Source: Gammaproteobacteria bacterium
GTDB lineage: Bacteria; Pseudomonadota; Gammaproteobacteria; Eutrophobiales; Eutrophobiaceae
Direction of reading: 5' to 3'
Assembly (NCBI GenBank): GCA_004297165.1
Contig: SCUJ01000006.1
Span: forward strand, 434,001-498,000
DNA: 64,000 bases
The notes beneath the pieces were generated by a model. That model saw only the letters and a list, made by a program, of their open reading frames with translations. It made no database searches and had not been told where the DNA came from. Within the stretch, counting starts at the first letter, position 1; the number at the start of each line of letters is the position of its first letter. A program made the translations under genes and the position numbers. Positions 30,799 through 40,764 of this stretch are shown piece after piece.

Positions 30799-31104
30799 AT
30801 GGGAGCACTTACAAAAGCGGATATGGCTGAAAGGCTCTATGAAGAACTTGGTCTGAACAAACGTGAAGCAAAAGAAATTGTGGAAATGTTCTTTGAGGAA
30901 GTTCGAGCGGCGCTGGAATCTGGTTACCAGGTAAAATTATCCGGGTTTGGAAATTTCGATCTCAGAAATAAAAACCAACGCCCTGGCAGAAATCCAAAAA
31001 CCGGAGAGGAAATACCCATTTGTGCGCGTAGAGTGGTGACCTTCCGTCCCGGTCAAAAATTAAAAGCGAGAGTTGAAGCGTATGCTGGAAGCATCCAACA
31101 ATAG
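30799..31104 (+). CDS. ihfA: Integration host factor alpha subunit
   Basis: 101 residues, the HU/IHF fold: [28 protein letters not shown] then [27 protein letters not shown] with the DNA-intercalating Pro in the [10 protein letters not shown] arm. It bends DNA as a heterodimer with the beta subunit. It is immediately downstream of pheT, its conserved place, and its last 23 bases overlap the next gene. Like the end of pheT, its sequence is relatively A/T-rich. Confidence 0.97.
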   Translation: MGALTKADMAERLYEELGLNKREAKEIVEMFFEEVRAALESGYQVKLSGFGNFDLRNKNQRPGRNPKTGEEIPICARRVVTFRPGQKLKARVEAYAGSIQQ

Positions 31105-31438
31105 CGAATTACCTGCAATCCCGGGTAAACGTTATTTCACCATCGGTGAAGTCAGCAGTCTATGCTCAGTAAAGCCACATGTTCTACGGTACTGGGAGCA
31201 GGAATTTCCACAACTTAAACCACTGAAGCGGCGGGGGAACCGTCGTTATTACCAACGTCATGACGTGATTTTAATACGACAGATTAGAAGTCTTCTGTAT
31301 GAAGAGGGTTTCACGATTGGTGGTGCCAGACAGCGTCTGTCTGGTACGGAAGCCAGGGACGATTCCAATCAGAGTCAACAAATAATCCGTCAATTACGTT
31401 CCGAACTCGAGGAAATACTCGATATTCTCAGACGCTAG
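31082..31438 (+). CDS. MerR-family transcriptional regulator
   Basis: 118 residues with an N-terminal MerR winged helix: [26 protein letters not shown] followed by [23 protein letters not shown] and then a short coiled coil ([16 protein letters not shown]). No effector-binding cysteines or large C-terminal domain are present. A MerR-like gene after ihfA is a recurrent arrangement in gammaproteobacteria. ATG 31082 is chosen over TTG 31073, since GAGAG lies about 9 bases before it. It overlaps ihfA by 23 bases, so the two are coupled. Targets are unknown. Confidence 0.88.
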   Translation: MLEASNNSELPAIPGKRYFTIGEVSSLCSVKPHVLRYWEQEFPQLKPLKRRGNRRYYQRHDVILIRQIRSLLYEEGFTIGGARQRLSGTEARDDSNQSQQIIRQLRSELEEILDILRR

Positions 31439-31502
31439 TTGTATTTATTTAGTCGTTTGTCGCTATGCGTTTTATCGGAATGTTTGTCATAAAGAAATTC
31501 TC

Positions 31503-31533
31503 TTCTCAATGTATCCATAGAGTCCGTTATAAT
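31503..31533 (+). promoter_or_regulatory. Probable promoter of tRNA-Pro
   Basis: A perfect TATAAT (31528-31533) lies 23 bases before the tRNA. The best -35 candidate, TTCTCA (31503-31508), has a long 19-base spacer, so the -35 assignment is weak. Confidence 0.5.
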
Positions 31534-31556
31534 GCTTTTGTTTTCTTACTGATCGA

Positions 31557-31633
<77 letters not shown>

Positions 31634-31682
31634 GTATGCAGAGCATATCCGACTTAAGTTCTCGCTGGGAGCTGGATACAGT

Positions 31683-33515
31683 ATGTGTGGAATCGTAGGT
31701 GCCGTAGCGCAAAGAGATGTCAGTCCGATATTGATCGAAGGGTTACGACGGCTTGAGTATCGCGGATATGATTCGGCGGGCATTGCAATACTTGGGCAAG
31801 CCAAACAGATCCAACGACGCCGCGTTCTCGGTAAGGTAAGCCAACTTGCTTTAGCGCTGGGAGCCGAGCCTCTTAATGGAGGTACAGGCATAGCACACAC
31901 ACGCTGGGCAACTCACGGCAAGCCAAGTGTAGACAATGCCCATCCACATGTTAGCCGGGATGAGGTTGCGCTCGTCCATAACGGTATCATTGAAAACCAT
32001 CTCGAATTGAAGGAGCGGCAAATCGCGATAGGCTATACCTTCTACTCTCAAACGGATACCGAGGTCGTTGCCAACCAAGTGCATCACTTCCTGAAGACCG
32101 AGGGTGATTTATTACACGCTGTTCATCGCGCCTGTCAGATGTTGAAAGGTGCATATGCCCTTGGAGTAATATCCGCTTCCCAACCCAATCTTCTCGTGGC
32201 GACACGTTCGGGGAGTCCTCTGGTGATCGGTGTAGGCATAGGCGAACATTTCATCGCCTCGGACGTGTTCGCTCTGTTACCAGTAACTCAACGGTTTATT
32301 ATCCTGCAGGAAGGTGATTTTGCCGAGATTAGTAAAGATCAGATAAAAATATTTAACAAGGATCTGAAGCCAGTAGAAAGACCGATAATCACCTCCAGTC
32401 TTTCTGCCGAAGTCGCCGACAAATCAGGGTATCGGCATTACATGTTGAAAGAGATCTTCACTCAACCACGCGCTGTCGCGGATACATTGGAAGGTTGTTT
32501 GTCGGAAGGTCACATTGTTGAGCAATCTTTCGGCATGGTTGCAGGTGAGATTTTCGACAAGACTCGAGCCGTACAGATTGTAGCCTGCGGCACAAGTTAT
32601 CATGCGGGACTGATCGCGGGTTATTGGCTGGAGTCCATCGCAGGGATACCTTGTCGCGTCGAAGTCGCCAGTGAATTCAGATATAGGAAAACCGCTCGGC
32701 AAACCGACACCCTGTTTGTGGCAATCTCCCAGTCAGGTGAGACAGCGGATACGCTCGCTGCCCTTGGGTTGGCAAAATCCTTGAACTACGTTGGAACTTT
32801 GGGCATTTGCAATGTCCCTGAGAGTACCTTGACGCGAGAAGCGGAGCTGGTCTTTCTGACCCATGCCGGACCAGAAATTGGAGTCGCATCTACGAAAGCG
32901 TTTACCACACAGTTGACAGCCCTGTTGTTACTGGTAACGTTGTTGTCGCGACGGACCAACCCGAATCCCTCTACTGAACAGAAGATTGTCGGCTTGCTTG
33001 AAAGTCTTCCCGGCCGTATCAATCTAGTGCTCGAGTTAAACCGGCAATTGGAACAGATCGCGCAAAGCTTTGCAGGAAAACATCATGCGCTGTACCTAGG
33101 ACGCGGCACGATGTTGCCCGTCGCGATGGAAGGGGCGCTTAAATTGAAGGAAATTTCCTATATTCATGCCGAAGCGTATCCCGCTGGCGAATTGAAGCAT
33201 GGCCCCCTGGCGCTAGTGGATGATGATATGCCGGTGATAGCAATTGCGCCTAATAATCAGTTACTCGAAAAACTCAAATCCAATTTACAGGAAGTCAGAG
33301 CCCGGAATGGAGAACTTTATGTCTTCGCGGATGCTGAAGTCGCGATGGAATCCTCTGAGGGGATTCATGTTATTCCATTGGTTCCGGTGGATGATACGAT
33401 CGCCCCAATCATTTATACGATCCCATTACAGTTATTCGCCTACCACGTAGCCGTGACCAAGGGGGCGGATGTGGATCAACCCCGTAATCTGGCGAAATCA
33501 GTTACAGTTGAATGA
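31683..33515 (+). CDS. glmS: Glucosamine-fructose-6-phosphate aminotransferase (isomerising)
   Basis: A 610-residue enzyme that makes glucosamine-6-phosphate from fructose-6-phosphate and glutamine, the entry to UDP-GlcNAc. The N-terminal glutamine amidotransferase starts MCGIVGAVAQ with catalytic Cys2 after Met removal, then RGYDSAGIA and THTRWATHG-like motifs. Two SIS domains follow, with ACGTSYHAGLIAGYW and AISQSGETADTLAAL, and the C terminus ends DQPRNLAKSVTVE. All are intact. Just downstream lies a regulator of the GlrR type, the family that in E. coli controls glmS through small RNAs. No glmS ribozyme or GlmZ target was recognised. Confidence 0.98.
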   Translation: MCGIVGAVAQRDVSPILIEGLRRLEYRGYDSAGIAILGQAKQIQRRRVLGKVSQLALALGAEPLNGGTGIAHTRWATHGKPSVDNAHPHVSRDEVALVHNGIIENHLELKERQIAIGYTFYSQTDTEVVANQVHHFLKTEGDLLHAVHRACQMLKGAYALGVISASQPNLLVATRSGSPLVIGVGIGEHFIASDVFALLPVTQRFIILQEGDFAEISKDQIKIFNKDLKPVERPIITSSLSAEVADKSGYRHYMLKEIFTQPRAVADTLEGCLSEGHIVEQSFGMVAGEIFDKTRAVQIVACGTSYHAGLIAGYWLESIAGIPCRVEVASEFRYRKTARQTDTLFVAISQSGETADTLAALGLAKSLNYVGTLGICNVPESTLTREAELVFLTHAGPEIGVASTKAFTTQLTALLLLVTLLSRRTNPNPSTEQKIVGLLESLPGRINLVLELNRQLEQIAQSFAGKHHALYLGRGTMLPVAMEGALKLKEISYIHAEAYPAGELKHGPLALVDDDMPVIAIAPNNQLLEKLKSNLQEVRARNGELYVFADAEVAMESSEGIHVIPLVPVDDTIAPIIYTIPLQLFAYHVAVTKGADVDQPRNLAKSVTVE

Positions 33516-33585
33516 AGTAGTGTGTTTGTACTCAACTCGGTAATCGGAACAGTCAAACCGCCAAATATGGGACAACTCCAAGATT

Positions 33586-34947
33586 ATGAAGAGTAGCAAA
33601 TCATATCGGATTATGATTGTTGATGACGATCCGGATATCCTGTTACTTTTCTCCCGCTGGCTCTCCGCCGAGGGTTTCGACGTGGTGACCGCCGCTTCGG
33701 GAGAAGCAGCGCTGGAGAGACTGCACATAGATGTTCCAAGGCTCGTGATCACCGACCTCTTCATGGGTGAAATGAGTGGTATGGATCTGCTTGCCAGTAT
33801 CCATGCGGACAATCCACTGCTGCCTGTAATCATGCTGAGCGGGCAGGCGCAAATACCAGACGCAGTCAAGGCGACTCACATGGGATCATCCGCCTTTCTC
33901 ATCAAACCGGTAAAACAGCCAGAACTCATCGACAATGTGAAACGTGCTCTACGCATCGGCCCCGAACTTCAAGACCACAATTCCATTGCTGATGCAATTA
34001 TCTATAAGAGCAAAAAGATGGGGGAGTTGATTGAGTTGGCGCAAATGGTGGCGGACAGCGACATCACTGTTTTTATCAGCGGCGCTACAGGGACTGGCAA
34101 GGAAATTCTCGCAAAAGCCATCCACAAGGCCAGTCCCCGGAGAGATTACCCATTTGTGGCCGTTAATTGTGGCGCCATCCCGGAACAACTGTTGGAGTCG
34201 GAGTTGTTTGGCCATGAAAAAGGCGCTTTCACAGGGGCCAATGTGAAGCATGAAGGTTTGTTTAAATCCGCTGATAAAGGCACCATCTTCCTCGATGAAA
34301 TCGGGGATATGCCGCTATCGCTGCAGGTGAAGTTGCTGAGGGTACTGCAGGATCTGGAGGTTCGTCCCGTAGGCTCCACCCGATCCTATCCGATAAATGT
34401 GAGAATTATTTCAGCAACTCACAGGGACTTGGACGCCATCGTAAAGCAGGGTGAATTTCGGGAAGATCTGTATTACCGATTGAAGGTCGTGCCATTGCAA
34501 ATGATGTCGCTTTCCGAACGACGTGAGGATATTCCCTTGTTAGCCGCGCATTTTCTCCAGCGGCACAATAAACCAGGCGTGAAGAAGCAGAAGAATTTTG
34601 CTCCCGAAGCATTGGAGTACCTGACACAGGCCCCGTGGCCTGGGAATATTAGGCAATTGATTAACATAGTGGATCAGTGCGCCACGTTATCCAAGACCGG
34701 AACGATAACCCTGAACCTCGTGCAGCGGGCGCTGCAATGCGAACCTGCCAGAATCCAGACGCTCAAGAATGCCAAACAGGAATTTGAACGCAATTATCTC
34801 GTCAGTGTAATGAAAATAACCAATGGCCACGTTGCAAATGCGGCGAAAATCGCCGGCAAGAACAGAACGGAATTCTACAAACTGTTAAACCAATACGAAA
34901 TCGAAGCGGATGAATTCAGATCAAACAGTAGCGTCATTGAAGGGTAG
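33586..34947 (+). CDS. GlrR-like sigma-54-dependent response regulator
   Basis: 453 residues of the NtrC class. The receiver has the acidic pocket IMIVDDDPD with phospho-acceptor Asp57 in VITDLFMGEMSG. The AAA+ domain has Walker A GATGTGKE at about residue 166 and the sigma-54-contacting GAFTGA at about 213, then FLDEIGDMP. The C-terminal Fis-type helix-turn-helix is NAAKIAGKNRTEFYKLLNQYE. The HTH and the EARNQFE-like linker closely resemble E. coli GlrR. It follows glmS by 70 bases. No GlrK-like kinase is nearby; instead an HPt protein and a hybrid kinase follow, so phosphate would come through a relay. Confidence 0.9.
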   Translation: MKSSKSYRIMIVDDDPDILLLFSRWLSAEGFDVVTAASGEAALERLHIDVPRLVITDLFMGEMSGMDLLASIHADNPLLPVIMLSGQAQIPDAVKATHMGSSAFLIKPVKQPELIDNVKRALRIGPELQDHNSIADAIIYKSKKMGELIELAQMVADSDITVFISGATGTGKEILAKAIHKASPRRDYPFVAVNCGAIPEQLLESELFGHEKGAFTGANVKHEGLFKSADKGTIFLDEIGDMPLSLQVKLLRVLQDLEVRPVGSTRSYPINVRIISATHRDLDAIVKQGEFREDLYYRLKVVPLQMMSLSERREDIPLLAAHFLQRHNKPGVKKQKNFAPEALEYLTQAPWPGNIRQLINIVDQCATLSKTGTITLNLVQRALQCEPARIQTLKNAKQEFERNYLVSVMKITNGHVANAAKIAGKNRTEFYKLLNQYEIEADEFRSNSSVIEG

Positions 34948-34975
34948 GCGTACACGAAGCTGAGGCGACAGATCC

Positions 34976-35281
34976 ATGAATCAAGAAATAATAATAGTCA
35001 CCATAGATAAAGATCTGGAGGATTTAATCCCAGGTTTCATGGCTAATCGCAATAAGGAATTACAACTCCTGCAAAACGCGCATGCCTCCAGCGATTTTTC
35101 CACGATTCAATCCATCGGGCATGGTCTTAAAGGAGTCGGCGGCGGTTATGGTTTTGATCGAATGTCTGAGTTAGGCGCGGAGATCGAAATTGCCGCCAAG
35201 GGCAAAAAACTTGACCGCCTTAAGGAACTGATTGAGTCTTATGCTAGTTATCTCTCCAGAGTAGAAATCAGATTTGCGTAA
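34976..35281 (+). CDS. Stand-alone HPt (histidine phosphotransfer) protein
   Basis: 101 residues, with the HPt signature [15 protein letters not shown] giving phospho-accepting His49. It is a four-helix bundle with no other domain. It sits 28 bases after the sigma-54 regulator and 14 before the hybrid kinase, so it is the natural middle step of a His-Asp-His-Asp relay from the kinase receivers to the regulator. The partners are inferred from gene order only. Confidence 0.85.
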   Translation: MNQEIIIVTIDKDLEDLIPGFMANRNKELQLLQNAHASSDFSTIQSIGHGLKGVGGGYGFDRMSELGAEIEIAAKGKKLDRLKELIESYASYLSRVEIRFA

Positions 35282-35295
35282 TCTCGCCTTGGATT

Positions 35296-37887
35296 ATGCA
35301 ACTGAGTAATGAAAGGCAGATTGCAAGCTGGTTTGTTTATACAGTTGTCTTCAGCCTCGGGTTGGGATTCAGTTCCATCTTGTTATGGATAACTTGGAAT
35401 AACGCTGTCGACAAGGTTATCCAGGACTTCACTCTGCAATCGGTGCTTCTGAAAGAGCAGGTCAATCGAAACATCCGGGCAGCGAATGATGAAATTATCG
35501 ATTTCTCAAACTACATAGCCTCATCGCCTGGAGTCACGGATGAACAATTTAATGATCTATTTCGTGCAATTCATGAAAATCATCCCTTTATTCAAGCGGC
35601 GATATACTCACCACAGACTGGTTCGGCGTTTATTGCCAACGATACGCCCAGACAGCTTCCAAAGAATAACAATCTAGAACAATCATTCCCGGTTGAATAT
35701 GCGGCTGCGGCTGTATCGACTGACCATATTGTTCCTCCAAGATTTACTGATCTCCGTGGTCTTGACGACTTTAGTGACGCCATCGACACTGCGATACACA
35801 CCGATGCTGTGGTAGCGACCATTGTTACAACCAATAATGCATCCAGCAAGGATTATTGGTTGCTTAAGGTATTGACAGCCCGCGATGAACCCGCTCTCTA
35901 CACCAGTAAAGAGATTGCCGCACTGATTGCCATACGCATATCATCCGAAATGCTAGGCGCGACCAAGAGTGGTTTGCGGCTCATTATGACCAATGACTAT
36001 TCCAGTCTTAGTAGTCGCCAGACTTTATTCGAGGCAACTGCTGAACGAGGTGTTGATGATAACTGGATGATTGATGTCCTGAGGGACGAAAGCGTAACGC
36101 AGTTCCCAAAATATTCCATTAAATGGAGTCTTAATAAGAACCTCTATTGGGATGATCTCGACAAATCAGGGATATATATCGCCGTGATAATCGGTTTCGG
36201 CGTCACTCTGTTATTGATCGCATTAGTCCAAGCCAAGGAGACCCAATCGAGGGAATTACGGGAGCGCAACCGGGTCATTGAATATCAGGTAGAACAGCAA
36301 ACCAAGGAACTGGCCTTGGCCCGCGATCAGGCATTGGATGCATCCCGGGTAAAATCGGAATTTCTGGCCAGTATGAGCCACGAGATTCGTACGCCTTTGA
36401 ACGCGATCATCGGCATGTCAGAATTGCTGAAGGAAACCAACCTAACCGAAGAACAGGAAAAGTACATAGGAATCTTCAGGAAAGCTGGCGATACCCTGCT
36501 GGCGCTGGTAAACGATATCCTCGACTTATCCAAAATTGAAGCGAAACAACTGGTGCTCGAGCGGATTAACTTCAATCTCATTGAAGTCATCGAGGAATCC
36601 GTCGAAATCTATGCCCTGAAAGCGGCCGAGAAAAAAATAGAGCTCCTCGCTCACATCGATCCGATGGTCAATCCGCAGCGTTGTGGAGATCCCGCAAGAT
36701 TGCGTCAGATCCTTCTCAATCTGATCAGCAACGCCATGAAATTTACCGATGCGGGTGAAATTGCGGTCAATGTAACGAGGGATGAAAGTGAAAAAGATGC
36801 GCACAACTGGCTGCACTTCTCAGTCTCAGATACCGGTATTGGAATCCCGGATAATAAATTGGAGGCTATATTCGCCAGTTTCACCCAGGCGGATTCCTCG
36901 ACCACACGCAAATATGGCGGTACCGGATTGGGTCTGACCATCTCCCGCAGTCTCACTCAAATGATGGGCGGTAAGATTTGGGTTGAAAGTACGTTGGGGA
37001 AAGGAAGCACTTTCCACTTTATTGTGCGTCTGGAAGTTGGAGACTCGGTAACCAACATTGAGAAGAAACCTGTCAATCTTTCGGGTAAACGAATCCTGAT
37101 TGTTGACGACAATGCAGCTAACAGGCTGATTCTTGGTAAACAGTTGAGTGGCAATGGCGGGATAATCGATGAGGCGGACAGCGCCGAGCAGGCATTACAA
37201 TTATTGGCTGGCAAGCGCTACGATGTCCATCTCGTGGATTGTTGCATGCCGATCATGGATGGCTTCCAGTTGATAGAAGCGATGGCGAACCGGGGCATGG
37301 ATTTGAAATCAACGATTATGCTCAGTTCCGCTGACCTGTATAGTAATCTTGCCAAAGCAAAGGAGAAAGGCATTGCCGGATATCTCAATAAACCGGTCAA
37401 AATTGCGGAATTAACTCGAGAAATAGATAAAATATTATCTGGATCGTTTGTGGAAATCGCCCCGACGGGAGATTCCGTTACCGCTCCGTTAACGGTTGAT
37501 GCTGACACGAAAATAAGAATATTGCTCGTGGATGACAACCCAGATAACCGACTGCTGGTGAACGCCTATCTCAAGAAATTGCCCTACACAATCATCGAGG
37601 CGGAGAACGGCAAAGATGCCGTGGAGAAATTCAAGCAAACGGATTTTGGTGTCGTGTTGATGGACGTCCAGATGCCGATAATGGACGGTCATGAAGCTAC
37701 GCGTATGATCCGCGCTTGGGAGGTTGAATCTGGTAAGCCACGCACCCCCATCATTTCACTGACCGCGCATGCAATCAAGGAAGAGATCGACAAATGCATG
37801 GCGGCGGGCTGTGACACCCATCTTAGCAAACCGGTTAAAAAGGGAGATCTGATCGAAACAATTAGCAGATACGTCAAGACGGCGTAA
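35296..37887 (+). CDS. Hybrid sensor histidine kinase with two receiver domains
   Basis: 863 residues. Membrane segments lie at about residues 12-34 and 293-315, enclosing a periplasmic sensor region of about 255 residues that I do not recognise. The kinase has His362 in [20 protein letters not shown] box [20 protein letters not shown] and GGTGLGL. REC1 starts at about 599 ([13 protein letters not shown]) with Asp648; REC2 starts at about 739 ([12 protein letters not shown]) with Asp790. It lacks a fused HPt; the separate one at 34976 supplies it. The signal it senses is unknown. Confidence 0.92.
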   Translation: MQLSNERQIASWFVYTVVFSLGLGFSSILLWITWNNAVDKVIQDFTLQSVLLKEQVNRNIRAANDEIIDFSNYIASSPGVTDEQFNDLFRAIHENHPFIQAAIYSPQTGSAFIANDTPRQLPKNNNLEQSFPVEYAAAAVSTDHIVPPRFTDLRGLDDFSDAIDTAIHTDAVVATIVTTNNASSKDYWLLKVLTARDEPALYTSKEIAALIAIRISSEMLGATKSGLRLIMTNDYSSLSSRQTLFEATAERGVDDNWMIDVLRDESVTQFPKYSIKWSLNKNLYWDDLDKSGIYIAVIIGFGVTLLLIALVQAKETQSRELRERNRVIEYQVEQQTKELALARDQALDASRVKSEFLASMSHEIRTPLNAIIGMSELLKETNLTEEQEKYIGIFRKAGDTLLALVNDILDLSKIEAKQLVLERINFNLIEVIEESVEIYALKAAEKKIELLAHIDPMVNPQRCGDPARLRQILLNLISNAMKFTDAGEIAVNVTRDESEKDAHNWLHFSVSDTGIGIPDNKLEAIFASFTQADSSTTRKYGGTGLGLTISRSLTQMMGGKIWVESTLGKGSTFHFIVRLEVGDSVTNIEKKPVNLSGKRILIVDDNAANRLILGKQLSGNGGIIDEADSAEQALQLLAGKRYDVHLVDCCMPIMDGFQLIEAMANRGMDLKSTIMLSSADLYSNLAKAKEKGIAGYLNKPVKIAELTREIDKILSGSFVEIAPTGDSVTAPLTVDADTKIRILLVDDNPDNRLLVNAYLKKLPYTIIEAENGKDAVEKFKQTDFGVVLMDVQMPIMDGHEATRMIRAWEVESGKPRTPIISLTAHAIKEEIDKCMAAGCDTHLSKPVKKGDLIETISRYVKTA

Positions 37888-37897
37888 GCAAGTTCAG

Positions 37898-38479
37898 CTA
37901 CCTGATTCTTGCCTGGATATCCTTGAAACTCTCATGTTTTGAATCCTGTAACCATTCAAACAGGATTGATTCAGTTACGCTGACTATGATCCCTTCTGCC
38001 GCCATCCTTTGAATGGCAACCTCGTAGTTGTCACGGTGGCGGGAACATACCGCATCTGCGACGACGAAGACCGTAGCTCCCAACTGCATCAGATCGAGGG
38101 CGGTTTGCAGTACACAAACATGCGTTTCCATGCCTGTGAGAATGATTTGTTTTCGTTTGAGTAATTCAAAATCACTTACGAAATCAGGGGCGCCCGCGCA
38201 AGAGAACGTTGTTTTTTCATAGCGGCGGGCGCCTTTCGGGAGGAGTTCAACAAGACTGGGTTCCATCGAGCCCAGCCCTTTAGGGTATTGCTCTGTCGCA
38301 ATTACCGGTATCTGCAACAGGTCAGCGGCTTTGAGGAGAGTCTCAACGTTCCGTTGAATTCGAGCTAAAACCTTGGCTGGCATCGCCGCAGTCAGTCGAT
38401 TCTGTATGTCGACAACCAGGAGCGCGGATTGGTCGGCGTGGCATAACCTTGCAGTCGATACTGATTCCATGGGGGTCAT
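37898..38479 (-). CDS. Isochorismatase-fold cysteine hydrolase (YcaC-like)
   Basis: About 193 residues of the isochorismatase-like hydrolase family. The catalytic triad is visible as the Asp in SALLVVDIQNRL, the Lys in RYEKTTFSCAG and the Cys in GMETHVCVLQTALDL. Ends near SKHESFKDIQARIR. Family members act on amide or pyrazinamide-like bonds; the substrate is unknown. The start is uncertain: ATG 38479 is used, while TTG 38509 and ATG 38470 are also open. It is the last gene of the PCMT-like / tolC operon, whose tolC stop lies 35 bases upstream. Confidence 0.8.
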   Translation of the reverse strand: MTPMESVSTARLCHADQSALLVVDIQNRLTAAMPAKVLARIQRNVETLLKAADLLQIPVIATEQYPKGLGSMEPSLVELLPKGARRYEKTTFSCAGAPDFVSDFELLKRKQIILTGMETHVCVLQTALDLMQLGATVFVVADAVCSRHRDNYEVAIQRMAAEGIIVSVTESILFEWLQDSKHESFKDIQARIR

Positions 38480-38513
38480 GGCCCCGTACCTATGTGTAGC
38501 GATCAACAAGTCC

Positions 38514-39869
38514 TTAATTCAGCCATTGATTCACCCTGGCAAGGTCCTCCGAGGAGATGATGCCGGCGGCGCGCTTGAGACGTAATGTGTCCAGAAGATA
38601 GTCATAGCGTGCGCGGGCATATTCTCTTCGCGCCTGGGAGGTGGCTCGTTGCGCGGTAACGACGTCCACGGCTGTACGGGTGCCTACCTCGAAACCTGCT
38701 TCGGTCGCTTCCAAGGCGGTTTCGGCAGAGACCAACGCCTGCTTGAATGCCTCCACTTCACTGATCCCTGAGATGATGCCGAGATAGGCTTGACGGGTCT
38801 GGCTTTGGGCGGTGCGGTGCGCCTGCTCGAGACGTTGCATCTGTTCTTCCAAGCGTTGTACTGATTCCCGTGTGCGCGCAGTGACAAAGCCACCTTGATA
38901 GATAGGAACGTTCAACTGCACGCTTATGGTATTGGAATGCGATTTACTGGAACCGAAACTACCACCATCGCTCCGGCTGTAGCCGGCGCTCCCATCCAGA
39001 TTCAGGGTCGGGAGATGTGCAGAACGTTGAATGCTGATCTCATCGCGGGCGTTCTCAACGGCGTAGCGGCTGGCGACGACTTCCAGGCTTTGCTCCAGAG
39101 CTGTGTTGGTCCAATCGTCAATATTCTCCGGCTCAGGTCTGAGTAATGGCAATTCCTGGGCCAATTTCTTGAATTCGAAGATATACTCTCCAATGATCTC
39201 ACGTAGGGCCTCGCGGGCATTATCTACGCCATTTGTGGCGCCAATCTCCGCGGCGACGGCGCGATCATATCCCGCTTGTTGCTCCTGGACGTCAGTGATG
39301 GCAGTCAGGCCGACCTCGAAGCGTTGTTTGGCTTGTTCCAGTTGGCGACTGAGAGCGAGTTTATCGGCTTGGGCGAATTCGAGATTATCCACCGCGGCCA
39401 GCATGCCGAAATAGGCCTCAGCCACACGGACGACCAAACTCTGCTGCATGCCAAGCAGTTCGGAATCGGATTGCGCGATTATGTTGTCAGTTTGACGAAA
39501 ATCCAGGTACAGATCCCAGCGAAACAGGGGCTGGCTCAGGTTGAGAGAATAGTTATGACTATCAGAGACAAACACGGAACTTGTCAACCCGACGATTGTA
39601 CTCGACCGGCTGATATCGTCCTCAGATCGACTGGCACCAGCGCTTAGGCTGAGGGTGGGCAACATCCGCGACAGGGCCATCGGCCGTTGCTGGTGTATGG
39701 CCAGATTTGCGGCAATGGCCTGCTTATATTGGGGGTCATGTTGTTCAGCCAGGGTATAAATCTCCAGCAAATCCGCAGCAGCAACAGGCATTGTCAAGGC
39801 CGCAAGCAGAGGCAAGCAGGCGAAGCGACAGTATTTGGCATACGAGGTTTTTCTTTGATGTTGTTTCAT
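38514..39869 (-). CDS. tolC: TolC family outer membrane efflux protein
   Basis: 451 residues. An N-terminal signal peptide (CLPLLAALTMPVAAA) is followed by the mature start DLLEIYTLAEQHDPQYKQAIAAN, characteristic of TolC. Two OEP repeats follow, rich in Gln, Ala and Leu coiled coil, with SLSAGASRSEDD and the second LNVPIYQGGFVTARTRESVQ. It forms the outer membrane end of type I secretion or multidrug efflux. The inner membrane and adaptor parts are not in the window. It follows the PCMT-like gene by 42 bases. Confidence 0.93.
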   Translation of the reverse strand: MKQHQRKTSYAKYCRFACLPLLAALTMPVAAADLLEIYTLAEQHDPQYKQAIAANLAIHQQRPMALSRMLPTLSLSAGASRSEDDISRSSTIVGLTSSVFVSDSHNYSLNLSQPLFRWDLYLDFRQTDNIIAQSDSELLGMQQSLVVRVAEAYFGMLAAVDNLEFAQADKLALSRQLEQAKQRFEVGLTAITDVQEQQAGYDRAVAAEIGATNGVDNAREALREIIGEYIFEFKKLAQELPLLRPEPENIDDWTNTALEQSLEVVASRYAVENARDEISIQRSAHLPTLNLDGSAGYSRSDGGSFGSSKSHSNTISVQLNVPIYQGGFVTARTRESVQRLEEQMQRLEQAHRTAQSQTRQAYLGIISGISEVEAFKQALVSAETALEATEAGFEVGTRTAVDVVTAQRATSQARREYARARYDYLLDTLRLKRAAGIISSEDLARVNQWLN

Positions 39870-39911
39870 GGCGTTCGGTCCTTACGGCTGCTTCAGGTAT
39901 TCAAAAAAATA

Positions 39912-40565
39912 TCAGAAATTAAACGTTGGTTGTCGAATTGCCCCGATCAATGGGGGCAGATCGGTTTCGAATAAATCCTCATGAGACCATTCTTCCTCTC
40001 CCAGTCGTCTGATGAGTTTAACTTGCATTGCCGGCGATGTACCGATGATCATAAATAATCTGCCACCGGTTTTTAATTGTAACTGGAAGGCATCGTTTAG
40101 CACTGGCATCGAACCAGTTATCGCGATAACGTCATAAGGGGCATGTACCGCCCAACCGTTGATGGCGTCACCTGTGTGCAAGACCACGTTGTGCAAATTG
40201 TAGAGTTTCAGAGCTGTCGCGGCCATCGCCGTAAATTCAGGATAGATATCGACGCTGTGCACGACTCCCCCAAGTTTCGCCAACAGGGCGGTCAGATAAC
40301 CACAACCAGTGCCAATTTCCAGGATCTGGTCATTCCCTTGTATCGCCAGACTTTGCAATAAACGGGCTTCGATTTTCGGCGCCATGGTGACCTGGCCATG
40401 GAGTAGTGGGATGTTGATGTCCGCCAAGGCCAGATTCCGGTAGGGGGCCGGGATGAAATCCTCGCGATGGATCTCGGTCACCAAGTCCAGAGTCTGCGCG
40501 TCACACACATGCCAAGGCCGAAACTGTTGTTTGATCATATTGTAACGCGCTTGCTCGAAATTCAT
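39912..40565 (-). CDS. Protein-L-isoaspartate O-methyltransferase-like protein
   Basis: 217 residues of the PCMT family. It begins MNFEQARYNMIKQQFRPWHV, then IPAPYRNLALADINIPL, and has the SAM-binding motif ILEIGTGCGYLTALLA near residue 82, followed by VHSVDIYPE. The active-site loop is QVTMAPKIEARLLQ rather than the QTISQP of the true Pcm at 54021, so its methyl acceptor may differ. A PCMT-like gene just upstream of tolC is common in gammaproteobacteria. It diverges from glnE across 199 bases that carry no recognised gene. Confidence 0.85.
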   Translation of the reverse strand: MNFEQARYNMIKQQFRPWHVCDAQTLDLVTEIHREDFIPAPYRNLALADINIPLLHGQVTMAPKIEARLLQSLAIQGNDQILEIGTGCGYLTALLAKLGGVVHSVDIYPEFTAMAATALKLYNLHNVVLHTGDAINGWAVHAPYDVIAITGSMPVLNDAFQLQLKTGGRLFMIIGTSPAMQVKLIRRLGEEEWSHEDLFETDLPPLIGAIRQPTFNF

Positions 40566-40764
40566 TTTAATATCCTTGATAGATGCACATTCTTATCATA
40601 AATGTTTACAGTAGTTGTTGAGCCGCGACCATTATATATCGGTTCATATCCGCCTGGGATTATATCCTGACATTCGCATTCCTCGGTGACAGCAACTTAC
40701 CCAATCCTGTATTCTTTATGCCTTCGATTGTGCCAAATTTTCATCTACGAGTTGATCTCAAAAC

